From positions 19,742 to 76,811 of the forward strand of contig MNCI01033384.1 of NCBI GenBank assembly GCA_015680685.1: a DNA stretch of 57,070 bases, in the 5' to 3' direction. The position numbers and the translations under genes are program-made. Position 1 is the first letter of the stretch. The number at the start of each line of letters is the position of its first letter. The stretch is from Gnetum montanum. Lineage: Eukaryota; Streptophyta; Gnetopsida; Gnetales; Gnetaceae. Positions 33,481 through 44,184 of this stretch are shown piece by piece. Below the pieces are notes generated by a model, which did not search any database, was not told where the DNA came from, and saw only the letters and a list, made by a program, of their open reading frames with translations.

Positions 33481-35890
33481 AGTTTAAAATTTACTAATTA
33501 ATTAATAAAATTAAAAATATTAATAGATAACAAATAATATTAAATTTTTTTGAACATATAGTGCATGCTGAAATGAAAAATGTTTCTTGGAGTCTCTTGG
33601 TCCCAATGGCATAGATGGAAAATTCACATCTATCATACTTTATTATTCATCCACAAAAATAGGTACATGTTATCAACATCCCCAAAAGTATACAAGGCTT
33701 CTATTTCACAAAATACAAAATATATAGAAATTATTTTTCAAGTGTAGAAGGTCCCTCTTTCAGCATTTCCTTGCTTATTCTCAACTCTTTGCATTGAAGT
33801 GAAATGCAGGAGAAGTTGGAACTCCTCAAATAAGAAAGGTTATTTTATTTCCTTCTTCATGGAGCATAAAGTCTATGGACCAAAGTCATAGGTTACAGGC
33901 TAGACAGAGGTCTCTAGTAAAATATTCAAAAAAAATTTCTAGTCTATAAATACCATAAATTTTTCAAAAATCCAAAGAATGCATATTTCAATTTTTTCAT
34001 TATTTAGTGTTTAAAGATATCATAAATTGTTCAACAAAAATCCAAAGAACATATATTTTATCTAGGCATATCTAAGCACCCGATCTTGGTTATCCTCATT
34101 GCCAAATGGATTCATCAATAGGTCTTGGAATAACCTCACTACTATCATCATATTAGCCTCATGATCCTAATAAATCACTCATGAATGGGTCTTGGCAATG
34201 GCCTCATTACTAACATCCTCAATGGCCAAGGCACACGTATCATGGAAAGGATAGGTCTTGACTATGCCTTACCGCACATCACTAGACGGCTAAATCCAGA
34301 GCCTCCCATGAACTTACAAATCAACATCCAAGGTAGGAAATCCATCCAACAACCTTTGTTCCCATGGGATAGGTTCCACCAAGGAACACTCAACTACTAC
34401 ATGCAAATAAGAGTGTCTAAAAGATTCATGAATCCCACTACCAACTAAGCAAAATCAGTCACACAATTGTTAATTATTTTATTCCAAAAGCCCAAAAAAT
34501 GCCAAAAATGATCAAAAATCCACAAAAGGCTCAAATTCCAAAAATTTCTTTCAAAATCATGTTTATGTCATGAGAAGATCCCAAATATTCATAAAACATC
34601 TAGGGGCAATTGGGCATAATTTCTACAATTTTCACAATTTACCAAAAGATAGAAAGTGGAACGAACAAGATTAAAATATTCTTTTCCAAAAAAAAAAAGT
34701 TCCAAAACTTCAAAAATCCTATAAAATCTTAGCATATTAATTAAATTCATAGAAGAATAATATAAGATCAAGAAGGAGAGAGGAGAGATAGAAAATTCAT
34801 AGAAATATGGGACATCAATGTGAAAGGAAAATAAAATAAATTTCCTTATGTTGGTAGGGCTTCCAGAATTTTCTTATGTCTTCCTTTCTTGCCTAATGCT
34901 CTGAATTGTTTTTTTTTTTTTTTTTTTTTGCTTAGCCTCTCACACCTAAAACCCTTCTTCAAACTATGATGAGATGGAATTATGGTCTCAACTTATTTAT
35001 AAGGGGAAAGACAAAAGAAACTAGGCTTAAATCAGGTTCAAAACGAAGAAGTAAGGGCAAAAAATATCTTTTAAAAAAATGTGATAGGATGTTGTTTTAT
35101 GAAAATGATGATGTAAAAAAGCAACAATGGAGAGAGAAAGGTGGTGTTAAAAAAACACCTTAGAAAAATTTATACATAGCATATATGCATATGTTATGCG
35201 TTACGTATATATGTTTAGCATATATGCTTCTTTTTTTTTTTCACATGAACGTGCTTTCGTATGGCGTTGACTTTTAAAATGGATTTTGATTTTTAATTCT
35301 AATTTTATTATCATTATTTTTTTCCAAAATCATATTTATAAATTCCTTTTTTCGTAATGTCTCAATGGATTTTTATTTTTAATTCTAATTTTATTATCAT
35401 TATCTTTTTCTCAAAATCATATTTATAAATTCCTTTTTTCATAATCTCTCTCTCCCTTCATACCCATGTGCTCCAACACTCATAACATGCATCCTAGGAC
35501 TTCAAATCAAATTCTGTTTGAACCTCTAAGATCCTTATCAAGTGTTCTATCTAATTATATGTTGAAATCTCATCTAGGCATTACTTTTCTTGGTCGCCAA
35601 GTTCAAATGTTGAAACTTTTACAATGTTTTAGCAAACTAGAAATGTGATATCTCGAAAACATAACTCCAATTCTAGTGAACCAAGAGTCAAAATGTACAG
35701 TTTCAAATGTCCTAAATATATTGGTAAGGTCAAATTTTGATTGAACATCATCCTAAGGTACTTCCTTAACAAAGTTGATTTATGTAATATTTAATTATAA
35801 TTAAAAATGAAATCTAAATCCTAGTTTAGTGACAAAAGTAAACTAAGGATATGGTCTAGGTAGGGTTGGGGTCTAAAATTACTGCATAAA
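33481..35890 (-). repeat. Probable L0 leader and 5' LTR interior
   Basis: This very AT-rich region lies between the L0 gag and the part of the L0 LTR recognised at 36844-37293. No gene is convincing; the ORF at 34185-34448 has no recognisable domain. It contains an A run at 34688-34698, a T run at 34908-34929 and an 86-bp tandem duplication (35281-35452). I could not find a clear primer site, so the LTR inner end is not placed. Confidence 0.4.
35281..35452 (+). repeat. 86-bp tandem duplication
   Basis: Two copies starting at 35281 and 35367 share the TTTTTAATTCTAATTTTATT, ATCATTAT and ATCATATTTATAAATTCC segments with only a few changes. Confidence 0.85.
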
Positions 35891-36843
35891 TGATGAGTCA
35901 TGGTCTATCGGAGCCTAGTTATCGAAGCCCTATTATCAGATGAGTCCCGATATCAAAGCCCTATTATCGGACCCCCGATATTGAGGCTACGTTAACTAGG
36001 CCATGTATACAGGCCCCGTATATGCGGCCGCATTGATGTGGCCCCGTCGATGCATCCACCCATGCATCGACACGACCCCGTTTATGCAAAGTCTATTTTT
36101 AGCTATAAATAAGCACGCACCCACCACACTTAGGCATCTTTTGGGTTATTTGTAGGGAAGCTCTTGTAGATTGTTTTTGTAGGAGTTAGACTATTTTCCC
36201 AAGTGCATGCCCACAGTGCAATGCTTGTAATTGTACGGAACCTTTATTCCAATGTAACGTACTTGGACACGTACATGATTGGCAATCAAGATCAAGATTA
36301 CTTCATCATTGTAGCATTCACTTAGTTTTAATTATTTAATAGTTATTGTTATTTATTATTTTCTTAGTTAATATTTCTTTACCATCATTTACTATTCTTG
36401 TTATTAACTGCAGAATGTGTACGACTTAATCACAAGCATTTAAGTGTGACTACTTAGTAACCCAGCAGCGTACCTAGGATCTACACTTGGTAGTCTTAGT
36501 AGTAGTCTTGCACGAGGTCCAAGATGTGTACGAATGATTAAGGAACGAATGCTCATCGCACTTAGGCTAGCTTAAACTTCATTTCCTATTGCTTATTAGT
36601 TTAATCAAGATTATTTTCCATTGTCTCTTGGAGTAGCACTAGTTTAGGATCACATCATACACCTCACTCTGGACTAAACCATACGTGACAAAGCAAATAC
36701 TAGTCCAGGTGGAAAGACAACGAACTGCAATCAACGTGTAACTATCTAGATACCACAACTAGCCTGTCCACGGAGTTCGACCAAATCGTGCGTGAACGCT
36801 CGTATTCGTATGGTTGAGTGTAGGGCTACTTCGCCACTCAGTA
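35891..36843 (+). repeat. Solo LTR, Athila-like, hybrid U3 array
   Basis: It starts TGATGAGTCATGG and ends near CCACTCAGTA (usual end CTCATCA, changed here). Flanks are ATAAA and ATGAA, a TSD with one change. U3 has GATATC/GATATT units at 35949-35985, then TGATGTGG, CGATGCATCC and GCATCGAC units at 36032-36072. TATAAATA is at 36104-36111. There is no internal element sequence on either side, so it is a product of LTR-LTR recombination. Confidence 0.8.
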
Positions 36844-37293
36844 ATGAACAAAGTATTATATAAGCACATGTGCATAATAAAATAAAAGATGCATAACTAG
36901 ATATCCATAATAGAGCATAAATGTGCATAAAGAAGTAAATATGCATAGCTAAATACTTGTATAGGCATGATAACTAAAAAAACAACTTCCTAGGGTAATT
37001 GGATTTCAACATTTAATTATAAAATATAAAGTAAACCTATGATTGAGCTCCAACAATAGTAAAAAAAAGAAAAAGATACAAACTTTTAATAAAACATCAT
37101 AGTAAGTAGATTGCATTCACTTATGTAGGAAATTAACAACAACAACAATAGTAGTAATGATAGTAATGTAATCCTAAATTTAACTAAGAATATTAAAGCT
37201 AATTCATTGAAATGTATCTGACAGCATTAAGGAAATAATCATATGCATTAAATTAAATAATTAAACCTCACAAATTCTTATGCTATGACAACA
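36844..37293 (-). repeat. L0 chromovirus 5' LTR, outer part
   Basis: It aligns with 128-453 in the same orientation. On the minus strand the LTR starts TGTTGTCATAGC at 37293. The stretch 36844-36950 has repeated GCATAA/TGCATA words. The solo LTR at 35891-36843 splits this LTR. Confidence 0.6.
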
Positions 37294-37634
37294 CATTTCT
37301 TGTCCCTTCAAATTGAGCACTGTAGCAATGGAAAAATTCAATACTAGAGGGCCAAAAATTTCCATGCAAAATGGTTTAGCTTGCAAATCTGCATGCCTCA
37401 AAAAGGATTTGCAAGCACCTCAAATGGTCTTGTCAATTGCTTGAGGACTTTAAAAGTCTACTACCATGTGAGAAAAAAAGGTGTGAATGAATGTCTTAAT
37501 TTTAAAATATGATGCAAAGAGAACAGAGATATAGATAAAATATAGCAAACAAGTTGAAACTATAAACTCACTATTTATTACTATGAAAACAAATGTTGAG
37601 ACCAAAGGTTTAGAAGATATAGATTATGGACCTT
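37294..37634. other. Flanking DNA, nothing recognised
   Basis: About 340 bases between the L0 LTR and the next solo LTR. No ORF, RNA gene or repeat that I can name. Confidence 0.6.
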
Positions 37635-37731
37635 TGATGAGACGCGATATCGCATGAGCCGTGATATCACGTATGCGGTATCGCGGCCATCGCGATATCG
37701 CGTCGTCCCTGCTATATCGTGTCGTCCCTGC

Positions 37732-37751
37732 GATATCGCGTACGCGATATC
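37732..37751. repeat. Perfect 20-bp palindrome in U3
   Basis: GATATCGCGTACGCGATATC is its own reverse complement. It joins two GATATC sites through a GCGTACGC centre. Confidence 0.95.
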
Positions 37752-38186
37752 ATGGTCCACCGCCAAATCTATAAATAAGAGGCAGCACTCCCCTCGTTTC
37801 TCATCCTAGATTAGAAGAAGCGAAGCTCTGGCTAATTGATCATCCTAGAGATAGAATATTTTCCATGTGCCCGCAGTAGGAGTCCCCAAGTGAACGGATC
37901 TTTATTCGAGCAGCTTTGTACCTGAACGCAAGTTGTGTACGGCAATAAAGACGAGCTTTGTGGATAAAGCTTGCAGTACATGGAAAGGTTTATTATATGT
38001 TATTTATTGTTTTCCTAGTAACACGGCATGAGTACGACTTGGTTATGAGCACTGACGAATGTGTACGGCTAGCCAAGGAATCGGCTACTCATCGTGATTA
38101 GATTCTCTCACCCTTATCTCCTAGAACGTGGGACGAGAACGACTTGATTACAAACATCTACGGATGTGTACGACTAGTCAAGGAAT

Positions 38187-38294
38187 NNNNNNNNNNNNNN
38201 NNNNNNNNNNNNNNNNNNNNNNNNNNNNNNNNNNNNNNNNNNNNNNNNNNNNNNNNNNNNNNNNNNNNNNNNNNNNNNNNNNNNNNNNNNNNNN
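38187..38294. other. Assembly gap (108 N)
   Basis: A run of N inside the solo LTR, in its R/U5 part. Confidence 0.99.
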
Positions 38295-38425
38295 GGAAGA
38301 CAACGAATGATTAACCCCAAGTGTTCCATGGGGCGTTTAGGCATTTACTCTGCGGAGTTCGACCGGATCACGCATGCTACGCTATTTTCGTATGGTTGAG
38401 TGTAGGGGTACCTCACCACTCATCA

Positions 38426-40369
38426 ACCTTGAAAACCCGAGAAATGTAAAATATCTTTGAATTCTGTTGCAGATCGTAGGGTGTGCTCTACTACAATATC
38501 TGCATGAATCTACTCCTAAACTTTGCCTGTTGTGGACTCTCCTTTATTTCAAAAATCTACACTAGATGACAAGGTGGTTGTCGACCTTTACTTTTGCTCT
38601 ACTCTAAAAGTCTCTAGTTTGGCCAAATGCAAAATGATTCAAAAGTCCTAAGAATGATGCAACCTTTAATTTAAATAGGCTTTGGTTGTCCTGATTTTTT
38701 GCTAGTTAATTCAACCATGATTGTTGATAGGTTTCTAGTAAATTCTACAACTATGCTAGACATCTTTTGTAGCATGTGAGCAACTTTAACTGGTTTCTAA
38801 CTTCACATGCTACTCCCACATATTTCCCAACATGTGGGACTAGGATGCCTAGCATGTGGAATTAAATCCCAAATCCTACACATTATGTGCACATGCTGCA
38901 TACCATGTGGAGCTGAAATACATAGCGTGTGAGGTGAAAATGAAAATTTTTGTAGCTTATGAAGTATTTTTTTTAACCCTCCACAAGTTGGAATATGTGG
39001 AATTTGCAACTTGTGAAGCATTTTTTGGCTTCCACAAGCTAGGATGCAAGGCATTTATAGCTTGTGGAGCATTTTTAAGCTTCACGAGCTAGAATACATG
39101 GGATCTTTAATGTGTGGGTTGCACATCTCAATTTTCTACATTGAAAAAATGTTTGAAATTTCATCAATACAAGACCATGATGCAAGATTTTTTGGGAAAG
39201 CAAGGCAATTATTTTTGAAACTTCTACCAAATTATAGATAGAATTTTGGCTATGGGCTTTTACACTACAACATGAATTTTCCTTGAGGTGTTTCATTGGC
39301 TCCTATTTGCTAATGTTTTGAGGATTAACTTAAGAGACATCAACAAAGAATGTGAAACACTATAGCAGGTTCATCACCAAAGCTCCCTCTCCAAACTTGA
39401 TTTTGTAGCTATCAAACCATGCCTAGAAGTGCTCATGATGGTGAAACAAGGTCACAACAAAATGTCGAGAGTTTGGGATGAGATAATGACTAGATTGGCT
39501 ATCAAATAATAGTTAGATAGGTTAACAAAGAATTTCAAATGTTGAAATCATGGTCATAGTATGGTGGTGACATGTTTGTTGAATGAAGAGGTCTTCATGC
39601 TTTATGCTTGAACTACTGGTTACTCAATAATGTGTTAGAGGAACCAACACTCCATTCTTGAGCTTCTTTTGCCATTAGGCTCATCCTTTTTGTTTGTTTA
39701 AAGCCATTAATTTAAATTTAGGCTTCATTGGCCTCTTGAATTTCTTGGTAATTTGTTTCCTCTTTTTCTTTTTTTCTTTTCTTTTTAGCTAAAATCTTCC
39801 TTGGGTTTCATTGCCAAGGTCAAATTTTATTTTGTTTTCTCATTAAATGAGATGTGTTACATTCAACGAACTTGACAATGGAGTATGTCAAAGGAGATTT
39901 CATGTGGTCACAATGCATGAATCTCAAACATAGGTCTTCTTTGTTATCAAATAATGGTTGTAATTTGGCTACAAGATTACAGCTCAAGAGAGGTAATGGA
40001 AGTCATGTGAGGTAAGCACTCTTGGCATAATGCGGCAAGCTAACCAAATCTCATGTGTTGAGGTTGCATGATAACTCACTACTATGATGAGTTACATCCT
40101 TGTGATGACTTTAGGCTTCATCCTACAATCACAAATTCAAGAGAACAAGAAAACAAGTCAAAGAATACATGTGTTTACAATAAGCTACATATGGTTATAA
40201 GTGGATATAGGCCATTATATGTTACAATAGGTGGGAAATTAGCACTTTGTTTCATGTTTTGCATATTCAAATGAAGTTTGTAGTGTTTTGAGATGTCAAA
40301 AAGAGATGTAAGGCCATGCAAGCTTACTTGTTATAGGCCATAGGAGTTATCCATGTTATTTGTGCTTGT
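38426..40369. other. Gene-free stretch, nothing named
   Basis: No retroelement frame or host exon is recognisable. The only structure seen is the degenerate hairpin repeat at about 38880-39115. ORFs of 60-80 codons here have no conserved features. Confidence 0.5.
38880..39115 (+). repeat. Degenerate ~53-bp tandem repeat with hairpins
   Basis: Units begin AGCTTATGAAG (38953), AACTTGTGAAG (39006) and AGCTTGTGGAG (39058), spaced 53 and 52 bases. Weaker ones occur before that (GCGTGTGAGG, CATGTGGAGC). Each well-kept unit pairs with a following CCACAAGCT or CACGAGCT across a T-rich loop, for example GCTTGTGGAGC with GCTTCACGAGC. Confidence 0.65.
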
Positions 40370-40539
40370 TCAAACCTGTAAACAAAGGCCAACAACACTA
40401 AAAGTAAACCTGTTAATGTTAGATATAACTAAGGTCATGTGAAGGTTCTAATGTTATGTTAACTCATGTAGTCACATACTAGATAAAGGTAAGATACCTT
40501 CCCATAAAAAGATTTGATCTTGAAAGTCCTCTAATTTAT

Positions 40540-40990
40540 TTGCAAATTACAAGAAACGATTCATGAAAAGCTTTGCTAGACTTAGGTTCCATGATGAACT
40601 TAATTTCCCAAGAAATGTATAAAACTTGGAACTTGCCCCTAATTAAGAAATGTAACATTATATTAAAGCTTGTTGATCATTCCATTACCATTCCCTTGAA
40701 ACTAGTGGATGATATAGTAACCACCATTTACAGATATCTAGCAGATTTCCTGATCATCCATGTGAACAACTATAAAGGAAACTTTGCAATTATCATGGGA
40801 GGATCTTAGCTAAGTACAATTGAGACTAACCTAAGGATTAGAGGCCTCTCCTTGAAAATATCCAAGGAAAATGAATTTGAAAAGATCGAGAAGAAAAGAA
40901 TTTAATGAATCGCATATAGTAACAAAGGGTGGCATTGCATGCAAAAACTAAGAACTGTAAAAAGTACATCCATCACAACATGCAAGAAGT
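40540..40990 (+). pseudogene. E4 aspartic protease (decayed)
   Basis: The frame reads ALLDLGSMMNLISQEMYKTW, NLPLIKKCNIILKL, then LVDDIVTTIYRYLADFLIIH, matching the G2 protease closely and with the same D-L-G triad. A TAG ends the open part at 40807. Confidence 0.75.
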
Positions 40991-41459
40991 ATGCTAAAAT
41001 AATAAATGCATGTAGCAATCACAAAAAAGGAGGGTACCCAATGGCTAACAATAGATGATAGCTCCAATTCAACAATGTGCATGGAACCATCCAAAATCCT
41101 CTCAAGTTTTTATATTGATAAGATGAACAAAATGGATCAAATTCAAAAGTAAGTCTTTAAAATAGAAGACAATGAAAAGCATAAATATATTGGCAAGAGT
41201 TAGAAATTCCTAATAATTCTATATATGAGCTCTCAAAATTCAAATCTTTATTGAAAACTCTAAAATATGTATTTCTTGATAATGCAAACTAGTAATCATG
41301 AATGCTAATCTAACTAAATAACAAAACGAGAAGCTACTAAAGGTAGTCAAAAAATAACTAATAGTCTTTGCTTGGTCATATGATGAATTAATAGAAATTG
41401 ATCTACACATATTCCAACATTGGATCTATACAAATTCCACTGTCAAACCTAAGAGGAAA

Positions 41460-42760
41460 CTACAAATGATGTTGAATCCAAAATTAAAGCAAGATGTAAA
41501 GAATAAAGTTGAAAAGATTCTCAAAGCAAGATTCATCTATCTAGTGGTAAATAGTGAGTGGGTAAACACACTTATTATTTTATTAAAGAAAATGATATAA
41601 TGGAGTTTGTATAGACTTCAAATTAATGAACATGGCTACATTCAAAGATGATTTTTTGTCATCATTCATGAACCAAGTGTTGGATACAATTGCAAGGCAT
41701 AATTATTATAGTTTTCTAGATGGGTAAAGTGGGTAAAATCAAATAAAAATTGCTCCAGAAAACCAAGACAAAACAACTTTCATAAGCTCCTAGGGAACTT
41801 TTAGATACAAGAAGATACCCTTTGGTTTTTGTAATGTCTTTGCAACTTTTTAATGCTTAGTTCTAAGTATCTTTTAGTAGAAAATTGGCAATGGTATGGA
41901 ATTATTCTAAGTATATTTGAACAGCAAATTGGAAGTGGTGTCGAAGTCTTCAAAAATGAATTCTCCACCTATGGTACTAATTTTGAATAAGCACTAGACC
42001 ATCTTAAGCAGGTACTAGAACAATATGTGGAGACAAACCTACAACTCAACTCACAAAAAACCCAGTTGATGGTCCAACATGGCATTGTTTTAGGGCATAG
42101 AGTTTTAAGAAAAGGAATTGAGGTGGACCGTGAAAAAATAAGGATCATCCAAGGAATAATCAAATAACCTCAAACTATCAAAGATGTAAGGTCATTCTTT
42201 GACCATATTTATTACTACATGTGTTTCATTGAAAATTTCTCTAACATAGTCAAATCACTAGTCAAGCTACCAAAAGGGATGTAGCCGTTGAATGGCCTAG
42301 GTAATGTGAATAAGCATTCAGACACCTATAATAGAAGCTTGTAGAAACACCTATTCTACGTGTCATTGATTGATCCAAATCTTTTCATATCATGACAAAC
42401 ACATCCAACTATGCATTAGAAGTGACACTGACATAAATGGAGGATCAAAACTTCCATATTATATCCATTATTCAAACAAGATCAGTGTGGGTGCACAACT
42501 TAATTACATGACCATGGAAAAGAAACTCATGGTGATGGTTAATGCTTTAGAAAGGCTTAGGAACTATGTGCTTGGATACCCAATTTTTATGCACACTAAT
42601 TATAGTACAATCTACTTCTTGATGAATAAGCTAATAGTAAGCCCCCATGTTATATGGTGGTTGGTGATCTTACAAGAGTTTGATCTTACAATGGTGGATA
42701 GAAAAGGTACCAAGAATGTAGTTGTAGATCATTTATCTTGGTTAAGATTGGGATAGTAAT
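41460..42760 (+). pseudogene. E4 reverse transcriptase and RNase H (decayed)
   Basis: RT blocks are recognisable by comparison with A: NSEWVNTLIILLKK near 41550, SFLDG near 41710 and TFISSXGTFRYKKIPFGF near 41780-41830. The catalytic FMDD box of A corresponds here to FKNE near 41950, so both Asp are gone. A 44-bp tandem duplication (41861-41948) lies just before it. RNase H is open at 42370-42756 (LNYMTMEKKLMVMVNALERL, NVVVDHLSWL). Confidence 0.78.
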
Positions 42761-42989
42761 AATGATGAAGAGCCCTTATCTGATCAATTTCCAAATGAAC
42801 TTCTCTTTGCTAAGGTAACCAAAGTTCATGCACCAAGGGTCACCAATTGATATGATGAGTTCCTCTCATATCTATAGACATGGAAGACTTCTACTAAACG
42901 GGATTATAAGAAGAAACAATAGTTTCTTCACTAGGTTAAACACTACCTAGAGATCAAGGGTAACCTTTACAAAGTTTGTGCTAATGGAA

Positions 42990-43840
42990 TGGTACAATAG
43001 TGTATACCTAATGCAAATCAACTAAGAGTCCTCTAAGAGGCTCACAAGGGTCCTTGTGGGGACCACTATATAGGAAGAAGGATAACTATAAAGATCCTAA
43101 TGGTAGGATGTTTTTGACCAACAATATTCAAATATGCTCATCATTTTTCCCATTCTTACAAGTAGTGTTAATGAGATGGAGGAATTATAACTAGAATGGA
43201 AGGGCCCCAATAGTGGATTCAACCACTCAAGCCTTTCAGCCTTTAGGAAATTTATTTTATGAAACCCATCACTCCCATGTCCAATAAGAAGTCATACATT
43301 ATTATTGATATTTACCATTGTATTAAGTGGACTAAAGCTATAGTCATTTCTAATTGTACCTCTACCACTATAGCTCAATTCTTTCAAAAATAGTAATTAA
43401 ATAGATTTGGTATGCCCAAAGCACTAATTTTTGTTAATGGAACATATTTCATAGGTGCTACCTTTGGTAAGTTAATGCAACGCTTGGGGATGCAACATAA
43501 ACTTACAACAACCTATCACCCCAAGCCAATAGTCAAGCATAGGTAACCAATAACAAGATCACACAAATTCTAATGCAAACCATCAATATATATAGGAAAG
43601 ATTCAAGCACCAAACTCAATGATGTCCTTTGGACATATCGCTCAACATGGAACCTTCCTATAGGCTACTCTCCCTATGAGTTAGTATACAAAAAGTTACC
43701 CAAACTTCCAGTTCAAACTAAACTCTGTATACTCATAATTGTTGGTGAACTTGACTTAGACATTAACCTAGCATAAAAGAAATTACTCATGACAATTAAC
43801 ATGCTAGATGAAAAATGAAGAGTAGATCTAATGATGAATG
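42990..43840 (+). pseudogene. E4 integrase (decayed)
   Basis: The zinc-finger start HKGPCGDHY is visible near 43047. The core reads KPITPMSNKKSYIIIDIYHC near 43262-43320. The second Asp box is FVNGTYF (Asp to Val). The TYHP block lies near 43517 and the C-terminal LNDVLWTYRSTWNLPIGYSP near 43615-43675. Stops and frameshifts throughout. Confidence 0.78.
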
Positions 43841-44170
43841 AAATACATAAGGCATATAATAAACAACATCATGATGCATAGATAAGAAAATTTACATTTA
43901 AACCAGGAGATAAGGTTCTCTATTGGAATCAGATGCATGTACTACAACAAAATAAGTTCTAGATATTATGGAAAGGACATTACATCATATGCTCAACTTT
44001 TCCTCCCATGGCTATGACAATTTATCATCCAAAAAACCCTCAAAAGCACATGCTAATCAACATCTAGCAACTTAAATCATTTACAAACATCCAAGTAATG
44101 AGGAGCAACATTAACACCTCAAATTAAGAACAAGCTCATTCCATTTTACATATCTTCTCCTTCCAACTTA

Positions 44171-44184
44171 GTCATGGGGGAGAT
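44171..44184 (+). other. E4 internal polypurine-like motif
   Basis: GTCATGGGGGAGAT follows the pol frame, in the same context (TCCAACTTAGTCATGG) as in A and G2. It resembles the element's own 3' tract TTAGTCATGGGTGTA at 49158-49172. Confidence 0.5.

Larger units (their letters stand above)
37635..38425 (+). repeat. Solo LTR, Athila-like, young (perfect TSD)
   Basis: It starts TGATGAGACGCG and ends CTCACCACTCATCA. Flanks are ACCTT (37630-37634) and ACCTT (38426-38430). The U3 array has five exact GATATC sites plus CTATATCG and GGTATCG variants, most in CG-rich context, and a perfect 20-bp palindrome at 37732-37751. TATAAATA is at 37770-37777. A gap of 108 N lies at 38187-38294. Confidence 0.9.

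Noticed and set aside
34185-34448. 87-codon ORF as a possible host exon
   Set aside because: It lies in the probable L0 LTR/leader, has no recognisable domain, splice context or conservation evidence.
37732-37751. GATATC sites as PHR1-type P1BS elements (GNATATNC)
   Set aside because: The bases two away from ATAT are C or T on the left and G or A on the right in nearly all sites, which does not fit G...C.
1-37777. GATATC arrays as a CRISPR array or satellite
   Set aside because: Units vary in length and sequence, lie in each LTR just upstream of TATA, and there are no regular spacers or nearby cas-like genes; the genome is a plant's.
38856-39092. 78-codon ORF with a repeating 17-18 residue pattern
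   Set aside because: The pattern follows the 52-53 bp DNA repeat, whose period is not a multiple of three; no gene-like flanks.
37635-40370. Solo LTR at 37635 as the 5' LTR of E4
   Set aside because: It has its own perfect ACCTT TSD on both sides, no primer site after it, and a U3 type different from the E4 LTR.
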